Notes under the pieces: model-generated
What the model saw: the letters and a program-made list of their open reading frames with translations, nothing else
What the model was told of the DNA's origin: nothing
Databases searched by the model: none
Position numbers and translations under genes: made by a program
Part shown: positions 53,470 to 63,132 of the stretch, in pieces
Position numbering within the stretch: the stretch's first letter is position 1
Layout: every line of letters begins with the position of its first letter
Origin: Pedobacter africanus
GTDB lineage: Bacteria; Bacteroidota; Bacteroidia; Sphingobacteriales; Sphingobacteriaceae
Reading direction: 5' to 3'
NCBI RefSeq assembly: GCF_900176535.1
Contig: NZ_FWXT01000001.1
Location: 930,001 to 994,000 of the forward strand
DNA: 64,000 nucleotides

Positions 53470-54369
53470 ATGATTACACATCTGCATACCCTTAGCGGTC
53501 ATCAAAACCCCGTTTATGCATTGGCAAATGCAGCTAAAGAAAATACATTCTACAGCGCGGGCAATGACAAGGGTGTAGTAGAATGGTCGCTCCAAAACAT
53601 GGCCTTTGTAAAAGTATTGGTAGCCGTACAAAGCTCGGTGTACGCAATTCACCGGTATGAGAACCTGCTTTTTGTTGCGCAAAGAAGTGGACTGATCCTG
53701 GTGTTCGACCTGAAGCTTGAAAAGACCATCGCAACATTACACCATCACCAAAAAGCAGTCTTTGACATCAAGACCATTACCGGCAAAAATGAGTTGCTCA
53801 GTACCGGCGAAGATGGAACACTTGCGGTATGGTCATTGGCCGACTTCTCCTTATTGTACCATTTTACTGTAATCCAAAACACGGTAAGGGTAATTGCTGT
53901 AAACAACAGCGAAACTGAAATTGCGCTGGGCTGTAAAGATGGGTTGATCCGGATTTACAATTCTGAAGATTACAGCCAGATTAAGGAGCTACAGGGGCAT
54001 AGCTTACCTGTTACCTCCCTACAATATTCGCCCGACGGGACACACCTGATCTCTGGCGGTCGCGATGCGCAGCTAAAAATATGGGCTTTGCCCGGTTATG
54101 AGCTGGTCAACCAGGTTGCTGCCCATATGTTCAGCGTTTATGCCATCGCCTTCCATCCCACCGCTTCTTATTTTGCTACTTGCAGCCAGGATAAAAGTAT
54201 CAAACTTTGGGACAGCAAGAATTTTAAACTCTATAAGATATTAAGCCTGGAAAAACAAACGCCAGGCCATTTCCATTCCATCAATAAACTGATCTGGAGC
54301 ACCGATGGCAGATACCTGATCTCGACAGGAGATGACCGCCAGGTGATGGTATGGGCTGTTAGTTTATAG
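53470..54369 (+). CDS. WD40-repeat protein appended to the histidine operon
   Basis: A 299-residue beta-propeller protein with about six to seven WD40 blades: LHTLSGHQNPVYALANA, HHHQKAVFDIKTITG..LAVWSLAD, LQGHSLPVTSLQYSPDGTHLISGGRDAQLKIWALPG, AAHMFSVYAIAFHPTASYFATCSQDKSIKLWDSKN and STDGRYLISTGDDRQVMVWAV. No signal peptide. It begins 3 nt after the hisIE stop and has no terminator before it, so it is probably co-transcribed. A link to histidine synthesis is not known. Its 3' end overlaps the convergent macroglobulin-like gene by 11 nt. Confidence 0.88.
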   Translation: MITHLHTLSGHQNPVYALANAAKENTFYSAGNDKGVVEWSLQNMAFVKVLVAVQSSVYAIHRYENLLFVAQRSGLILVFDLKLEKTIATLHHHQKAVFDIKTITGKNELLSTGEDGTLAVWSLADFSLLYHFTVIQNTVRVIAVNNSETEIALGCKDGLIRIYNSEDYSQIKELQGHSLPVTSLQYSPDGTHLISGGRDAQLKIWALPGYELVNQVAAHMFSVYAIAFHPTASYFATCSQDKSIKLWDSKNFKLYKILSLEKQTPGHFHSINKLIWSTDGRYLISTGDDRQVMVWAVSL

Positions 54370-57300
54370 CTATATCCTTCATGCCCTCCCTGCCATAAAA
54401 TACCGGAAAATACATCATTTCGGCTTTTGCCGGGTTCAGGATGTAATTACCGGAGTACCTTGGCATCAGTTGAATGTTAAACATATATTTTCCTTTTTTT
54501 AGTTTGCTGCAAAAAATAGAGGTTTTATGTTTAAAATACTCCCGGTGCGTTTCCGTCCCCCAGAAAGTCTGCATTTTGTTCTCATACGAGCAACCTGCCG
54601 GAATTGGCACTTCTACCATTACATAGTCGGCATCAGCGCGTACCTCAACCTCTACCTTTAAATCGGTTAAAGTACCTGCTTTTAGCTTTCTAACCGTTTC
54701 ACCATTTTGATCAAACCAGGTTTTTACTGTAAAGTCTTTACTTACTTTCTGCGGACTTGGGTTATGGAATTGCTGGTAAGCCGTGAAATAAACAGGAGTT
54801 TTACCTTTCTTGATGAGCGTTAACGCCGCAGGTTCGATCACCTTGTGATGTGGAAAAACAGTAATGTTCTCGTTGTTGAGCACAATGGCAGCAGGTTCTG
54901 CTTTCCTGCCATCAGCCATCAGTTCAGGCAGTATGGTTTGAAGAATAAGGGATGACTCATAGGTGTTGCGCCATTGCCCGTCTTTGCGCTGTTCTAAAAA
55001 ATAACGCTGAATACCCTCCATCTCCTTTTTATGCCCTCCATTGACTTTAAATACCTGGTAAGCCATTAAAGTGTTCTGGATGCTGTTGTCCCAAAAGTAA
55101 CGGTTTTCTTCTCCCCAGTAAAAATTACCAAACATCGTTTCCTTTTTCAGGCCCATAAGCCAGCTTATATCTACCGGCATACCCGCTTTTTGCTTCAGAT
55201 GCATCAGCTGAAGTTTTTCGTATAGCGGTTGTTTAGGCAGCAATGGCACATCGGAATTTGCCTTCCTTTCGCGGGCATTTTTTGCTTCCAGATCGACCCT
55301 TCTCTTCTCAATGGCAATAATCCAGTCGTTGGCATAGTATTTTTCATTAAGCAAACTCAATAATTTTATGCCATAAATCTGATCAAAATGAACATCGCCT
55401 GTCATTTTATCGAGTAGGTAACTGTACAATTTGTTTTTATCAAGCACTACTTCATACCCCTGCTTCTGGGCTTCCAGCAAAGTTTCTACCACATGTAAGC
55501 TAATCCACAATTCTTCACCGCTGTTTTGCCACCAGCCCCAGGTACCTTCAGGGCGTCTATTGTCCTGCAGTTTTTTCAGCAGCACTTTGATCTGCTTTTC
55601 TCCTTTGAAATCCTGCCCCAAGTATTTTCTGACAGATTTTTCGAGCAGCAGGGCTCTTAGTTTAGAGGCGAGTTGTTCGTTGCAAAGGTATTCGTAGTTT
55701 CGCAGCTTATCAATCTCATCCAGCAAAACCGGGAATACCGAAGCCTCGGCCCTGAGGATAACCTTACCTAAAGCCGGATCGAATTTATAAACGATGGTGG
55801 TATCGCTGCCAAGTGCATTAAAAAGGCCCTTTGTTTCCGTTATCCCAGCTTTGAATACAGGGATTTTGCGAAGCTCCCCATCAGAATAACCATTGTCCTG
55901 TTTCATCGTATATTCAAAACTGAGGCTGTCTGCGGCCATTCCTTTATATCCTCTGGCTACAATCGGTACGGTATCAATTTTTGCATGCTTAAAAGTTAGT
56001 TTTCCATTTAAGAGTTCCGTTCCATTGTAACTGAACCTGCGGTTTACCGTTTCATCGGCATTGCTATAGTTCATCAACTTTCCGATTACACCAATGCTGT
56101 CGCCTTCCAGGGCGAACTGAGGCGAGACAAAATTGGCGCTCAGCATTTTAAAGGATTTGATTGTAGTTTCGGCAACACCCGCCTGCTTGCGGCTGTTCAT
56201 GGCCACAAGCCTGGTTGTCCAGCTGGTTACATCGTCAGGAAATTTAACGGTAAAACCAGCTTTTCCATCCGCGTCAGTGAATAATTTAGGCTGCCAGATG
56301 GCATAGTCAGAGAAATTGCTACGCAGGCTTGACTGCTGCTGTTCCGGCGTACCGGCCGCATTAAGCACGGTATTTCTACCTTTGGTCTTAACAATGATCA
56401 CCCCTCCGGCAGCGCGTGCACCATAAATTGCCGTTGCCTCTGCATCTTTCAAGATATTTAAAGAAACAATGCTGGACTGATCCAGCGCGCTGATATCTCC
56501 GGTAAATGGCAGGCCGTCGACAATGAGCAATGGCTTTTGTCCGCCGGAGCTTGTTGACAGTCCCCTGATCACCATCCTGGCATCCATTTCCTGTTTTTGG
56601 GCAGCTCCAGAATAGCCAAGCTCCTGACTGGTAATCGCACTGATTGCTCCCGTTAAATTCTGTTTTTTCTGCACACCATAGCCCACTACAACGACCTCCT
56701 CCAGCAATGCCGTTGCAGCATCAAGCTTAATTTCGCCAGCATCGCCATTGATCACATTAATTTCCCTGCTATCGTAACCTATAAACGAGACGATCACCTT
56801 CCCGCGTTTGGGCACCTTAATTTCAAAATACCCATTTGCACCTGTATTTACCCCATAGCTTGCACCTTTTATTTTTACTGCCGCAGCTACTATAGGCAAT
56901 TTGGTTTTCGCATCAATTATACGACCATTCATCCTGCCGGTAAGTATGGCAGGGTTAAAGTACCTGTCGTTGATGTTCTGAAGGATATTTTGCTGGGCAT
57001 CGGCAGGCCTTGGACTATTGCTGCCAATATTTACAGATTTGATCTGCAGGTCTATTCCTGTACTCATTCGATCCGCGGCCTGAATTTTCACTCCCTTCCA
57101 CTCAAAATAATTTATGCCCCCCGCTTTAATGTCTACATCTTCGGCTACGAAATACCGGTTGTCTTTAAACAGGTAAATGATCCGGTAGATGCTCTGCTCA
57201 AGTACATTAAAATAGCTTGCATTACCTGGGTATACCTGCAGAAAATCGGGTTCATCGTATTTATAGATCACAATATTTTTCAGGTAAGGCATTTGATTCG

Positions 57301-60205
57301 AAATGCCCGTATCTAGTTTCATTACCAGCTTACCATAGCTTCTTCCTCTGGGATAGGAATTGTTGATCAATGATGTTGTCCTGCTCCTCAAGTCCAGATA
57401 ATTGTTCCAGATACTATCCAGCTCTCCACTTTTCAAAGGGTACTGCCTGTAGTCATCGCTGCCATTAAATGCGGTTAAAGTTGTATTGAAACCATAAGGA
57501 GTACCATATGATTTTTGTTTGAGCAATCCCGGCAGAAAAGTATAGGTATACCCTGGCTCCTTCATAAAGGTCTGTTTCAGCGAACCGGATTCAATGGTAA
57601 GGTAATTTTCTTTAATCGGGCCTACCAAAAGACCGGAACTGAGGGCGGGTTGATCCTGGCTGAGGCTCAGAAAATATGCGGCACTGTCGCCCCTGCGCTC
57701 ATTTACAGGCGTCAGTATGGCCTTATCGCCATTAAAATTATTCTCTATCCTGATCATGTATTTTGTAAGGAAAGCAGATTCTTCGGCACTGAGCAATGGG
57801 GTTAATTTACTTACACGAGCCTTTGTGTTCTGCAGGTCGGCATTTACGCTTAATATTGTTTTTTTGCCTTTTGCAAATTCATAATCGTCCAAACTCACCA
57901 GGTATCCCGAAGTGCGCATCTGAATGTTGTGTTTACCTGGACTAAGCCGGAATGCATAACGCTGAAGTTGATTGGCCTGGCTAAAGTACACGGGTACATC
58001 ATCAATATAAACGATATGGGCGGGTGTTATTGCCCCGTTTTTTACCACAAAGGGGGCAACAACCGCTAAGGCCGTATCCGGCCCCTCTTCCTGTATCGCA
58101 TACAAATCTTTTGTTTGTGTAAAGCGATAATATTCAATGGTATCCAGGTTTAACGCTTTCCCCCATCTTTCCCAGGTCAGGCTCATCTCGCCCTGAAGGT
58201 CTATGTCCTCAGCCTCGAAGCCAGGGCTTATTTTGCGCGCAAAGAATGGCTTGCCAAAATAAGGGATACCTGGCGAATACCCGTTTTTAAATTTGCTGGT
58301 ATAGGCATATGCGGTAACATCTGTTGAGGCAACCGGCAGGTCATTTGCATCGGTTACCTTAACCTGCATGTTTACCGTTTGCCCGGGGTAAACAAGATCG
58401 GGGCTCAGCAGTTTTACATTCAAAATACCAGGCCGGTAAAAAGCGCTGGTTTCTGTATCCAGTTCCTTTTCGCCCCAGCTGTAATTGAGTTTTACATGTG
58501 CTGCCTTTGCTGAAGTATGCCTGATTGTGGTATCCAGACGGGTACCATAACCTCTTAAAAACACCTTGTTGCCTGAAAAGATGGTGTACCAGAAAGGTAT
58601 TTTATGCTGATTATTAACCAATACCTGCAAAGAATCTTTACCCTGCACCGCATCTACTTTTATTTCCGGCTTCAGATCTTCCATGAAGATATAATCGTCG
58701 TAGCCATCGTTGGTTTTCACATAGTAACCGCTGGCGGAATAATTCATTTTAATGGCAGCGGGGAGTTCAACCTTCAGGACTTCTTCTTCATCGCTATTGG
58801 GGAAACTGAGCGACACGCTAGCTTTTTGCCTGACGGAATTGCCCCTGACCTGGTAGTCGAGATACAGGCTATCCTTTTTAAATTCGACCTTAACATCCTG
58901 CTCTTTAACACGGTATTTTAGCGATTTGCTGGCTGTACGCCGTTCGTTGTTGCTGTTTAAAAATACAAATGACACCTCGAAATCAATGTCGGCCTTCGGA
59001 AAAATACTGTCGGGAAGCAAGAGTTTGGTCTCCCCTACGGGATCAAGCACAAGGCTGGTTTTCCAGAGGGTATCCTTAACAAAAAGCCGGGGACTGTAAA
59101 ACTTTGAGGCGGTATTGGTCCGAACCAGTACCTCTACCCGCCCATCGGGTACGGCAAGTTCATTTTCGTCGGTTGCCTTCATAAAAATGTTCGCCGGGTT
59201 GCCTGGGCTGTATTCGTTTTTATCTGTCCTGACCGTAAAGTTGACAGACTTCAATTCGTAGTCTTCATACCTGAAATTGCCCTGATAAACCTGTTCCCAT
59301 TCTTTTCGCTGTTGCTCCTTTAAGACGATAGTGTAGTTCCTGTCCAGCTTTAACTGTAAGCTGTCTGCTAAAACAAAACTGAATTCATAACCACCATCCC
59401 GGTAAGGATCTAAAGTAGTAAGCAGGCTGCCCGGCGCATTATAATCTTTATTAAGCTCAACTCTTAAGGGTTTGTTCCCGATGCTCTTCCCTTTGGATGT
59501 AACCAGATAGGCTTTAAATTTCACCGTATCCAAAGGTTTATACATGGGTTTATTGAATACCATATAACCTGAATACCCTGTTTTAACACCCCGTTTACGG
59601 TCCCCCAGACCACGCTTTTTTTCAAATATTTTCTTAAACAAAGAAGGATCGTTTTTAGCATAACGGCCATAGCTTTCCTGTTCCTCATAAGTAAAAAAAT
59701 TGCTGACGCCTTCATACCGGACCGTAATTACCCCTTCTTTTGATCCCGATCCTGCCACATACAGCTTAGCCGTTGCATTATACCGTATGCGTTTGCCTTT
59801 ACCCACTGTCACCTCTGCAGTGCTGATTTGGCGGCCTTTAAGATCGATAATAGCAAACTGAAAGTTTTTCCTATTGTTGATGAACTGCAGATTTACATTA
59901 TTTTTTGGCGTAAGCCGATATACGAGCTGGTTTTTTACAGCCTTTACATATAAATAATTGCCAAAAGGAAGATTTTTGCGGTAAGGCTTATTGGATGCAT
60001 GATAAAAAGAATCGATCCTGGTATGCAAAAAAGCATCATTTATAACCGTTTTACCTTCGGAAGCGACGGCATAAGCTTCTTTATCACTTAGCTTGTAGAT
60101 GTAGGTGAAGTTGTCCGAAATGCGGCTGTTCGTTAATTTTTTTTGCCCAAAAGCTGCCTGCACAGCAAAAAGCAGCAAGAAGAGGGAGCGTAAAAGATGC
60201 TTCAT
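54359..60205 (-). CDS. Alpha-2-macroglobulin-family protein with an internal SusC-type regulatory/plug module
   Basis: A 1948-residue exported protein (signal LLRSLFLLLFAVQAAFG). Residues about 150-950 are MG-type beta domains (KPMYKPLDTVKFKAYLVT, PGNPANIFMKATDENELAVPDG, SPDLVYPGQTVNMQVKVTDAN). About 1090-1170 is a carboxypeptidase-regulatory-like domain (GRIIDAKTKLPIVAAAVKI). About 1175-1285 is a SusC/TonB-receptor plug (EEVVVVGYGVQKKQNLTGAIS, SIVSLNILKDAEATAIYGARA). After it comes the macroglobulin core (WTTRLVAMNSRKQAG) with the thioester-type motif CNEQ (Cys1508) in YEYLCNEQLASKL and a following helical toroid. Bacterial macroglobulins are thought to trap proteases in the envelope. No beta-barrel is present. 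Only the plug module is borrowed from transporters. Confidence 0.9.
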   Translation of the reverse strand: MKHLLRSLFLLLFAVQAAFGQKKLTNSRISDNFTYIYKLSDKEAYAVASEGKTVINDAFLHTRIDSFYHASNKPYRKNLPFGNYLYVKAVKNQLVYRLTPKNNVNLQFINNRKNFQFAIIDLKGRQISTAEVTVGKGKRIRYNATAKLYVAGSGSKEGVITVRYEGVSNFFTYEEQESYGRYAKNDPSLFKKIFEKKRGLGDRKRGVKTGYSGYMVFNKPMYKPLDTVKFKAYLVTSKGKSIGNKPLRVELNKDYNAPGSLLTTLDPYRDGGYEFSFVLADSLQLKLDRNYTIVLKEQQRKEWEQVYQGNFRYEDYELKSVNFTVRTDKNEYSPGNPANIFMKATDENELAVPDGRVEVLVRTNTASKFYSPRLFVKDTLWKTSLVLDPVGETKLLLPDSIFPKADIDFEVSFVFLNSNNERRTASKSLKYRVKEQDVKVEFKKDSLYLDYQVRGNSVRQKASVSLSFPNSDEEEVLKVELPAAIKMNYSASGYYVKTNDGYDDYIFMEDLKPEIKVDAVQGKDSLQVLVNNQHKIPFWYTIFSGNKVFLRGYGTRLDTTIRHTSAKAAHVKLNYSWGEKELDTETSAFYRPGILNVKLLSPDLVYPGQTVNMQVKVTDANDLPVASTDVTAYAYTSKFKNGYSPGIPYFGKPFFARKISPGFEAEDIDLQGEMSLTWERWGKALNLDTIEYYRFTQTKDLYAIQEEGPDTALAVVAPFVVKNGAITPAHIVYIDDVPVYFSQANQLQRYAFRLSPGKHNIQMRTSGYLVSLDDYEFAKGKKTILSVNADLQNTKARVSKLTPLLSAEESAFLTKYMIRIENNFNGDKAILTPVNERRGDSAAYFLSLSQDQPALSSGLLVGPIKENYLTIESGSLKQTFMKEPGYTYTFLPGLLKQKSYGTPYGFNTTLTAFNGSDDYRQYPLKSGELDSIWNNYLDLRSRTTSLINNSYPRGRSYGKLVMKLDTGISNQMPYLKNIVIYKYDEPDFLQVYPGNASYFNVLEQSIYRIIYLFKDNRYFVAEDVDIKAGGINYFEWKGVKIQAADRMSTGIDLQIKSVNIGSNSPRPADAQQNILQNINDRYFNPAILTGRMNGRIIDAKTKLPIVAAAVKIKGASYGVNTGANGYFEIKVPKRGKVIVSFIGYDSREINVINGDAGEIKLDAATALLEEVVVVGYGVQKKQNLTGAISAITSQELGYSGAAQKQEMDARMVIRGLSTSSGGQKPLLIVDGLPFTGDISALDQSSIVSLNILKDAEATAIYGARAAGGVIIVKTKGRNTVLNAAGTPEQQQSSLRSNFSDYAIWQPKLFTDADGKAGFTVKFPDDVTSWTTRLVAMNSRKQAGVAETTIKSFKMLSANFVSPQFALEGDSIGVIGKLMNYSNADETVNRRFSYNGTELLNGKLTFKHAKIDTVPIVARGYKGMAADSLSFEYTMKQDNGYSDGELRKIPVFKAGITETKGLFNALGSDTTIVYKFDPALGKVILRAEASVFPVLLDEIDKLRNYEYLCNEQLASKLRALLLEKSVRKYLGQDFKGEKQIKVLLKKLQDNRRPEGTWGWWQNSGEELWISLHVVETLLEAQKQGYEVVLDKNKLYSYLLDKMTGDVHFDQIYGIKLLSLLNEKYYANDWIIAIEKRRVDLEAKNARERKANSDVPLLPKQPLYEKLQLMHLKQKAGMPVDISWLMGLKKETMFGNFYWGEENRYFWDNSIQNTLMAYQVFKVNGGHKKEMEGIQRYFLEQRKDGQWRNTYESSLILQTILPELMADGRKAEPAAIVLNNENITVFPHHKVIEPAALTLIKKGKTPVYFTAYQQFHNPSPQKVSKDFTVKTWFDQNGETVRKLKAGTLTDLKVEVEVRADADYVMVEVPIPAGCSYENKMQTFWGTETHREYFKHKTSIFCSKLKKGKYMFNIQLMPRYSGNYILNPAKAEMMYFPVFYGREGMKDIAIN

Positions 60206-60242
60206 AAATATTTGATTTATAAATAGGATGCAAATGAATTGC

Positions 60243-61025
60243 CTATTCCATAAAGCGTTTCACAATTCTGAGCTTGTGGGTATATCTCCCCAATTCAGCA
60301 TTGTAAATTCCTTCGTTATCCATCGGGTCTATCCTGACTTTTGAAGAAGAATGTATAATTTGTGTCGGGTCGATCATGATGCCCACGTGGGTAATCCTTC
60401 CTTCGGCATTGTCAAAAAACGCGACGTCACCGGGTTTGATTTCCGGAAGGAAGTCGACAACCGTACCTTCTTCTGCCTGCTGGTAAGCATCCCGCTTCAT
60501 TTTTAAGCCGTTTAATTTAAAAACGGTCTGTACAAAACCAGAACAGTCCATTCCAAAGAGGTTTTTTCCGCCCCATAAATAAGGCACATTGCGAAAAAAC
60601 ATGGCTGTTGTAACAATATCGGCTGTAAGTCCCTTCTGTGTATCGAGGGGTTCGAACAACACTTTAAAGGGCTGATCGCCAAGAAAACAGTAACCATCTT
60701 TGTAACCTGGCAGATTACTGGACGGCGAAAGAAGATAGGTACTACCTTCGGTATCGCTAAGCAGGTTATTTATTTGCGGCGGAGCAATATAGCGGCAATG
60801 CTGATTTTCAAGAAATCCGGAAGCTGAAATGGCTGTAAGCTGCCTGAAATCCAGCCAGCCCTCATAGTTGTCGTAGGCATTACGGACCCGCCACCAGCGC
60901 TCAGTTTTTTCAAGTATTTCTACATGATCACCAAACAGCAGCTGGGAGGCAATCTCAGCTTTATCCGAAGGCTCAGCCCTTAAGGGTGCTACAGCTATCC
61001 TGCAAATTCCATATTGTTGTTCCAT
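60243..61025 (-). CDS. NlpC/P60 (C40) cell-wall peptidase with SH3-like domain
   Basis: A 260-residue peptidase. The N-terminal half has an SH3-type fold (VAPLRAEPSDKAEIASQLLFGDHVEILEKTERWWRVRN and YEGWLDFRQL); the C-terminal half is NlpC/P60 with Cys161 (GMDCSGFVQTVF), His213 (GRITHVGIMI) and His225 (TQIIHSSS) as catalytic residues. This layout fits gamma-D-glutamyl-L-diamino-acid endopeptidases like YkfC, which process murein peptides. No signal peptide is visible, in line with a cytoplasmic recycling role. It lies 37 nt before the macroglobulin-like gene and may be co-transcribed with it. Confidence 0.92.
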   Translation of the reverse strand: MEQQYGICRIAVAPLRAEPSDKAEIASQLLFGDHVEILEKTERWWRVRNAYDNYEGWLDFRQLTAISASGFLENQHCRYIAPPQINNLLSDTEGSTYLLSPSSNLPGYKDGYCFLGDQPFKVLFEPLDTQKGLTADIVTTAMFFRNVPYLWGGKNLFGMDCSGFVQTVFKLNGLKMKRDAYQQAEEGTVVDFLPEIKPGDVAFFDNAEGRITHVGIMIDPTQIIHSSSKVRIDPMDNEGIYNAELGRYTHKLRIVKRFME

Positions 61026-61132
61026 ATCTATAAATCAATGTATAAAAATAAACTTTTGCCTGGTTAAATTGTTATTTTTATAGTATAGAAATCGTTATTC
61101 TATTGCATAGTATAAACCTTAATCTAAATACC

Positions 61133-61588
61133 ATGAACCTCAAAAAGATTTTAATTGCTGTAGATAACAGTACCTGTTCTGAAAAAGCGGCAAAAACAGG
61201 ATATGAAGTAGCAAAAACCTTTGGGGCTGAGGTTGCGCTGGTTAACATTATAGAGCCTATACCCGCGAATATCAATCCGGACCTTACACTGGCGCCGGTA
61301 TTTTTAGAAGCATATGACAATAGTGAGGAAAACAGCCATATTTTATTGAAGGAGATAGAAACAAAGTTTAGTCAAGGCATTCGCACCACCTATCTAAGTG
61401 TGATTGACAGTGCTGCACATGGTATCATTAAGCAGTCTGACGAATGGGGTTCGGACCTGATAGTTATCGGAACTTATGGCCGGACGGGCATCTATCATTT
61501 CCTGATGGGAAGTGTGGCAGAGCACGTGGCCCGGAAGTCGGCCTGCCCGGTATTGATTGTACCGAACAAGTACGAAGAAAAATCATAA
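61133..61588 (+). CDS. Universal stress protein (UspA family)
   Basis: A 151-residue single-domain Usp protein. It starts MNLKKILIAVDNSTCSEKAAKTGYEVAKTFGAEVALVNI and ends with the ATP-binding motif GTYGRTGIYHFLMGSVAEHVARKSACPVLIV (G-x2-G-x9-G-S). The in-frame TTG upstream (61103) is not needed. Divergent from the NlpC gene and convergent with the ferredoxin gene; followed by a strong terminator. Confidence 0.93.
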   Translation: MNLKKILIAVDNSTCSEKAAKTGYEVAKTFGAEVALVNIIEPIPANINPDLTLAPVFLEAYDNSEENSHILLKEIETKFSQGIRTTYLSVIDSAAHGIIKQSDEWGSDLIVIGTYGRTGIYHFLMGSVAEHVARKSACPVLIVPNKYEEKS

Positions 61589-61592
61589 ACAT

Positions 61593-61620
61593 ACAAAAGG
61601 CGCCTAACAGCGCCTTTTGT
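61593..61620. terminator. Bidirectional terminator between usp and ferredoxin genes
   Basis: A perfect 11-bp stem (ACAAAAGGCGC with GCGCCTTTTGT) and 6-nt loop between the two convergent genes. The stem itself gives A- and T-tracts on both strands. Confidence 0.8.
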
Positions 61621-61643
61621 ATATCCTATAAATAGCCGGAAAA

Positions 61644-61994
61644 CTATCCTTCCTGGTGTAACCAGGCTTTTTTGGCCAGCAATTCTTCTTCTGTTTCACG
61701 AACGTCTTCATCATCCACGCAGCAGTCTACCGGGCAAACAGCCGCACATTGAGGTTCATCGTGAAAACCTTTACACTCTGTACATTTGTCGGAAACGATG
61801 TAATAAACTTCATCAGATACTGCTTCCTGGGCAGCTTCTGCGTCGATTTCTTTACCTCCAAAATCAATGATACCGTTTAAATTGGTACCATCAGAAAATC
61901 TCCAGGCTGTGCCTGCATCATAAATTGCATTATTTGGGCATTCAGGCTCACATGCTCCGCAGTTAATGCATTCGTCTGTTATTTTAATAGCCAT
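61644..61994 (-). CDS. 2[4Fe-4S] ferredoxin
   Basis: A 116-residue small electron-transfer protein. Two cluster motifs: CINCGACEPECP (about 9-20) and CTECKGFHDEPQCAAVCPVDCC (about 73-94). The second has an insertion between its second and third Cys, as in chromatium-type (Alvin-type) ferredoxins, which also carry the acidic C-terminal helix seen here (EDVRETEEELLAKKAWLHQ). Cytoplasmic. Divergent from the acyl-CoA reductase gene, with promoter-like boxes in the shared spacer. Confidence 0.93.
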   Translation of the reverse strand: MAIKITDECINCGACEPECPNNAIYDAGTAWRFSDGTNLNGIIDFGGKEIDAEAAQEAVSDEVYYIVSDKCTECKGFHDEPQCAAVCPVDCCVDDEDVRETEEELLAKKAWLHQEG

Positions 61995-62021
61995 GTCTTC
62001 GTCTATATCTATTGCTAAGTT

Positions 62022-62043
62022 TACCTTTGCAACAGCAAATATA
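62022..62043. promoter_or_regulatory. Divergent -7 boxes between ferredoxin and acyl-CoA reductase genes
   Basis: On the plus strand TACCTTTG (62022-62029) and on the minus strand TATATTTG (62036-62043) both match TAnnTTTG and point to the respective genes, 42-50 nt from each start codon. No TTG at 19 nt was found for either, so activity is likely but not certain. Confidence 0.45.
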
Positions 62044-62071
62044 ACACATAAACTTTAAAATCTTCGGAATT

Positions 62072-63091
62072 ATGCCAATCCTTAACAGCGAAAAACTAAT
62101 TATTGCATTAAAAAAACTTAGCGACTTCATGGCTGGGCCCGATCAGGACTTTAAAAACCTCATCTCATCGGCAGCTAACGGCAATGCATGGTTTACAGCT
62201 GAAGAGGTAGAAAAAGCACTGAAAGCATTGCAGCGTATGCTAAACCCCGAAGATCTTGAAAGCTGGTTTAGCGGCATCCTGGTAAGCAACACCCCCAAAA
62301 AAATAGGTTTGATTTTAGCCGGAAATATCCCCCTGGTTGGCTTTCATGATGTCATTTCGGTACTGGCAACAGGGAACATCGCCCTGATAAAACTATCATC
62401 ATCAGATGACAAATTACTGCCTGCCCTGTTGACTAAGCTGGTTGAAATAGAACCGTTGCTGGCAGAAAAAATAATTTATACTGAGCGGTTAAAAGATTTT
62501 GATGCCGTTATTGCTACCGGTAGCAACAATACCTCCAGGTATTTTGAGTATTATTTTGGTAAGGTACCCAATATCATCCGAAAAAACAGAAACAGCGTTG
62601 CTGTAATTACCGGAAATGAAAGTAAAGCCGAACTCTCACTGCTTGGACATGACATATTTGATTATTTTGGCCTGGGATGCAGAAATGTATCCAAGCTTTA
62701 TCTTCCTGAAGGTTACAACATCAAAAACTTCTTTGAACCCATTGAACATTTCAAAGACATCATTAATCATTTTAAATACAACAACAATTACGACTACAAT
62801 AAATCTATTTACCTGGTAAACCTGAAGCCTCATTTCGATAACGGTTTTATATTGCTCACCGAAGAAAAAAGTCTGACATCGCCCCTGGCTGTACTGTATT
62901 TTGAATATTATAAAGATATAGCTACAGTACAGGAACTATTAAAGGCTGAGCAGGAAAATATCCAGTGCGTGGTGAGTGCAGCGCCACTCCAGCTGGATTC
63001 GCCGGTATTGGGTTTTGGGCAAAGCCAGTCGCCCAGACTTTGGGATTATGCAGATAACGTAAATACAGTCGACTTTTTAAATGCTTTGTAA
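62072..63091 (+). CDS. LuxC-type acyl-CoA reductase
   Basis: A 339-residue protein with the pattern of the LuxC/acyl-CoA reductase family: GLILAGNIPLVGFHDVISVLATGNIALIKLSSSDDKLLPALL (nucleotide-binding Rossmann part, about 75-120), VIATGSNNTSRYFEYYFGKVPNIIRKNRNSVAVI, and FGLGCRNVSKLYLPEGYN, in which the Cys (about 208) is the probable thioester-forming nucleophile. It would reduce an acyl-CoA to the aldehyde. The pathway is unknown; no partner thioesterase or ligase is nearby. Such genes are found throughout Bacteroidota next to a ferredoxin gene, as here. Confidence 0.88.
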   Translation: MPILNSEKLIIALKKLSDFMAGPDQDFKNLISSAANGNAWFTAEEVEKALKALQRMLNPEDLESWFSGILVSNTPKKIGLILAGNIPLVGFHDVISVLATGNIALIKLSSSDDKLLPALLTKLVEIEPLLAEKIIYTERLKDFDAVIATGSNNTSRYFEYYFGKVPNIIRKNRNSVAVITGNESKAELSLLGHDIFDYFGLGCRNVSKLYLPEGYNIKNFFEPIEHFKDIINHFKYNNNYDYNKSIYLVNLKPHFDNGFILLTEEKSLTSPLAVLYFEYYKDIATVQELLKAEQENIQCVVSAAPLQLDSPVLGFGQSQSPRLWDYADNVNTVDFLNAL

Positions 63092-63132
63092 GCCCTTACC
63101 TTTTTCTCATTTTGAAATACTATTTTTGAGCG

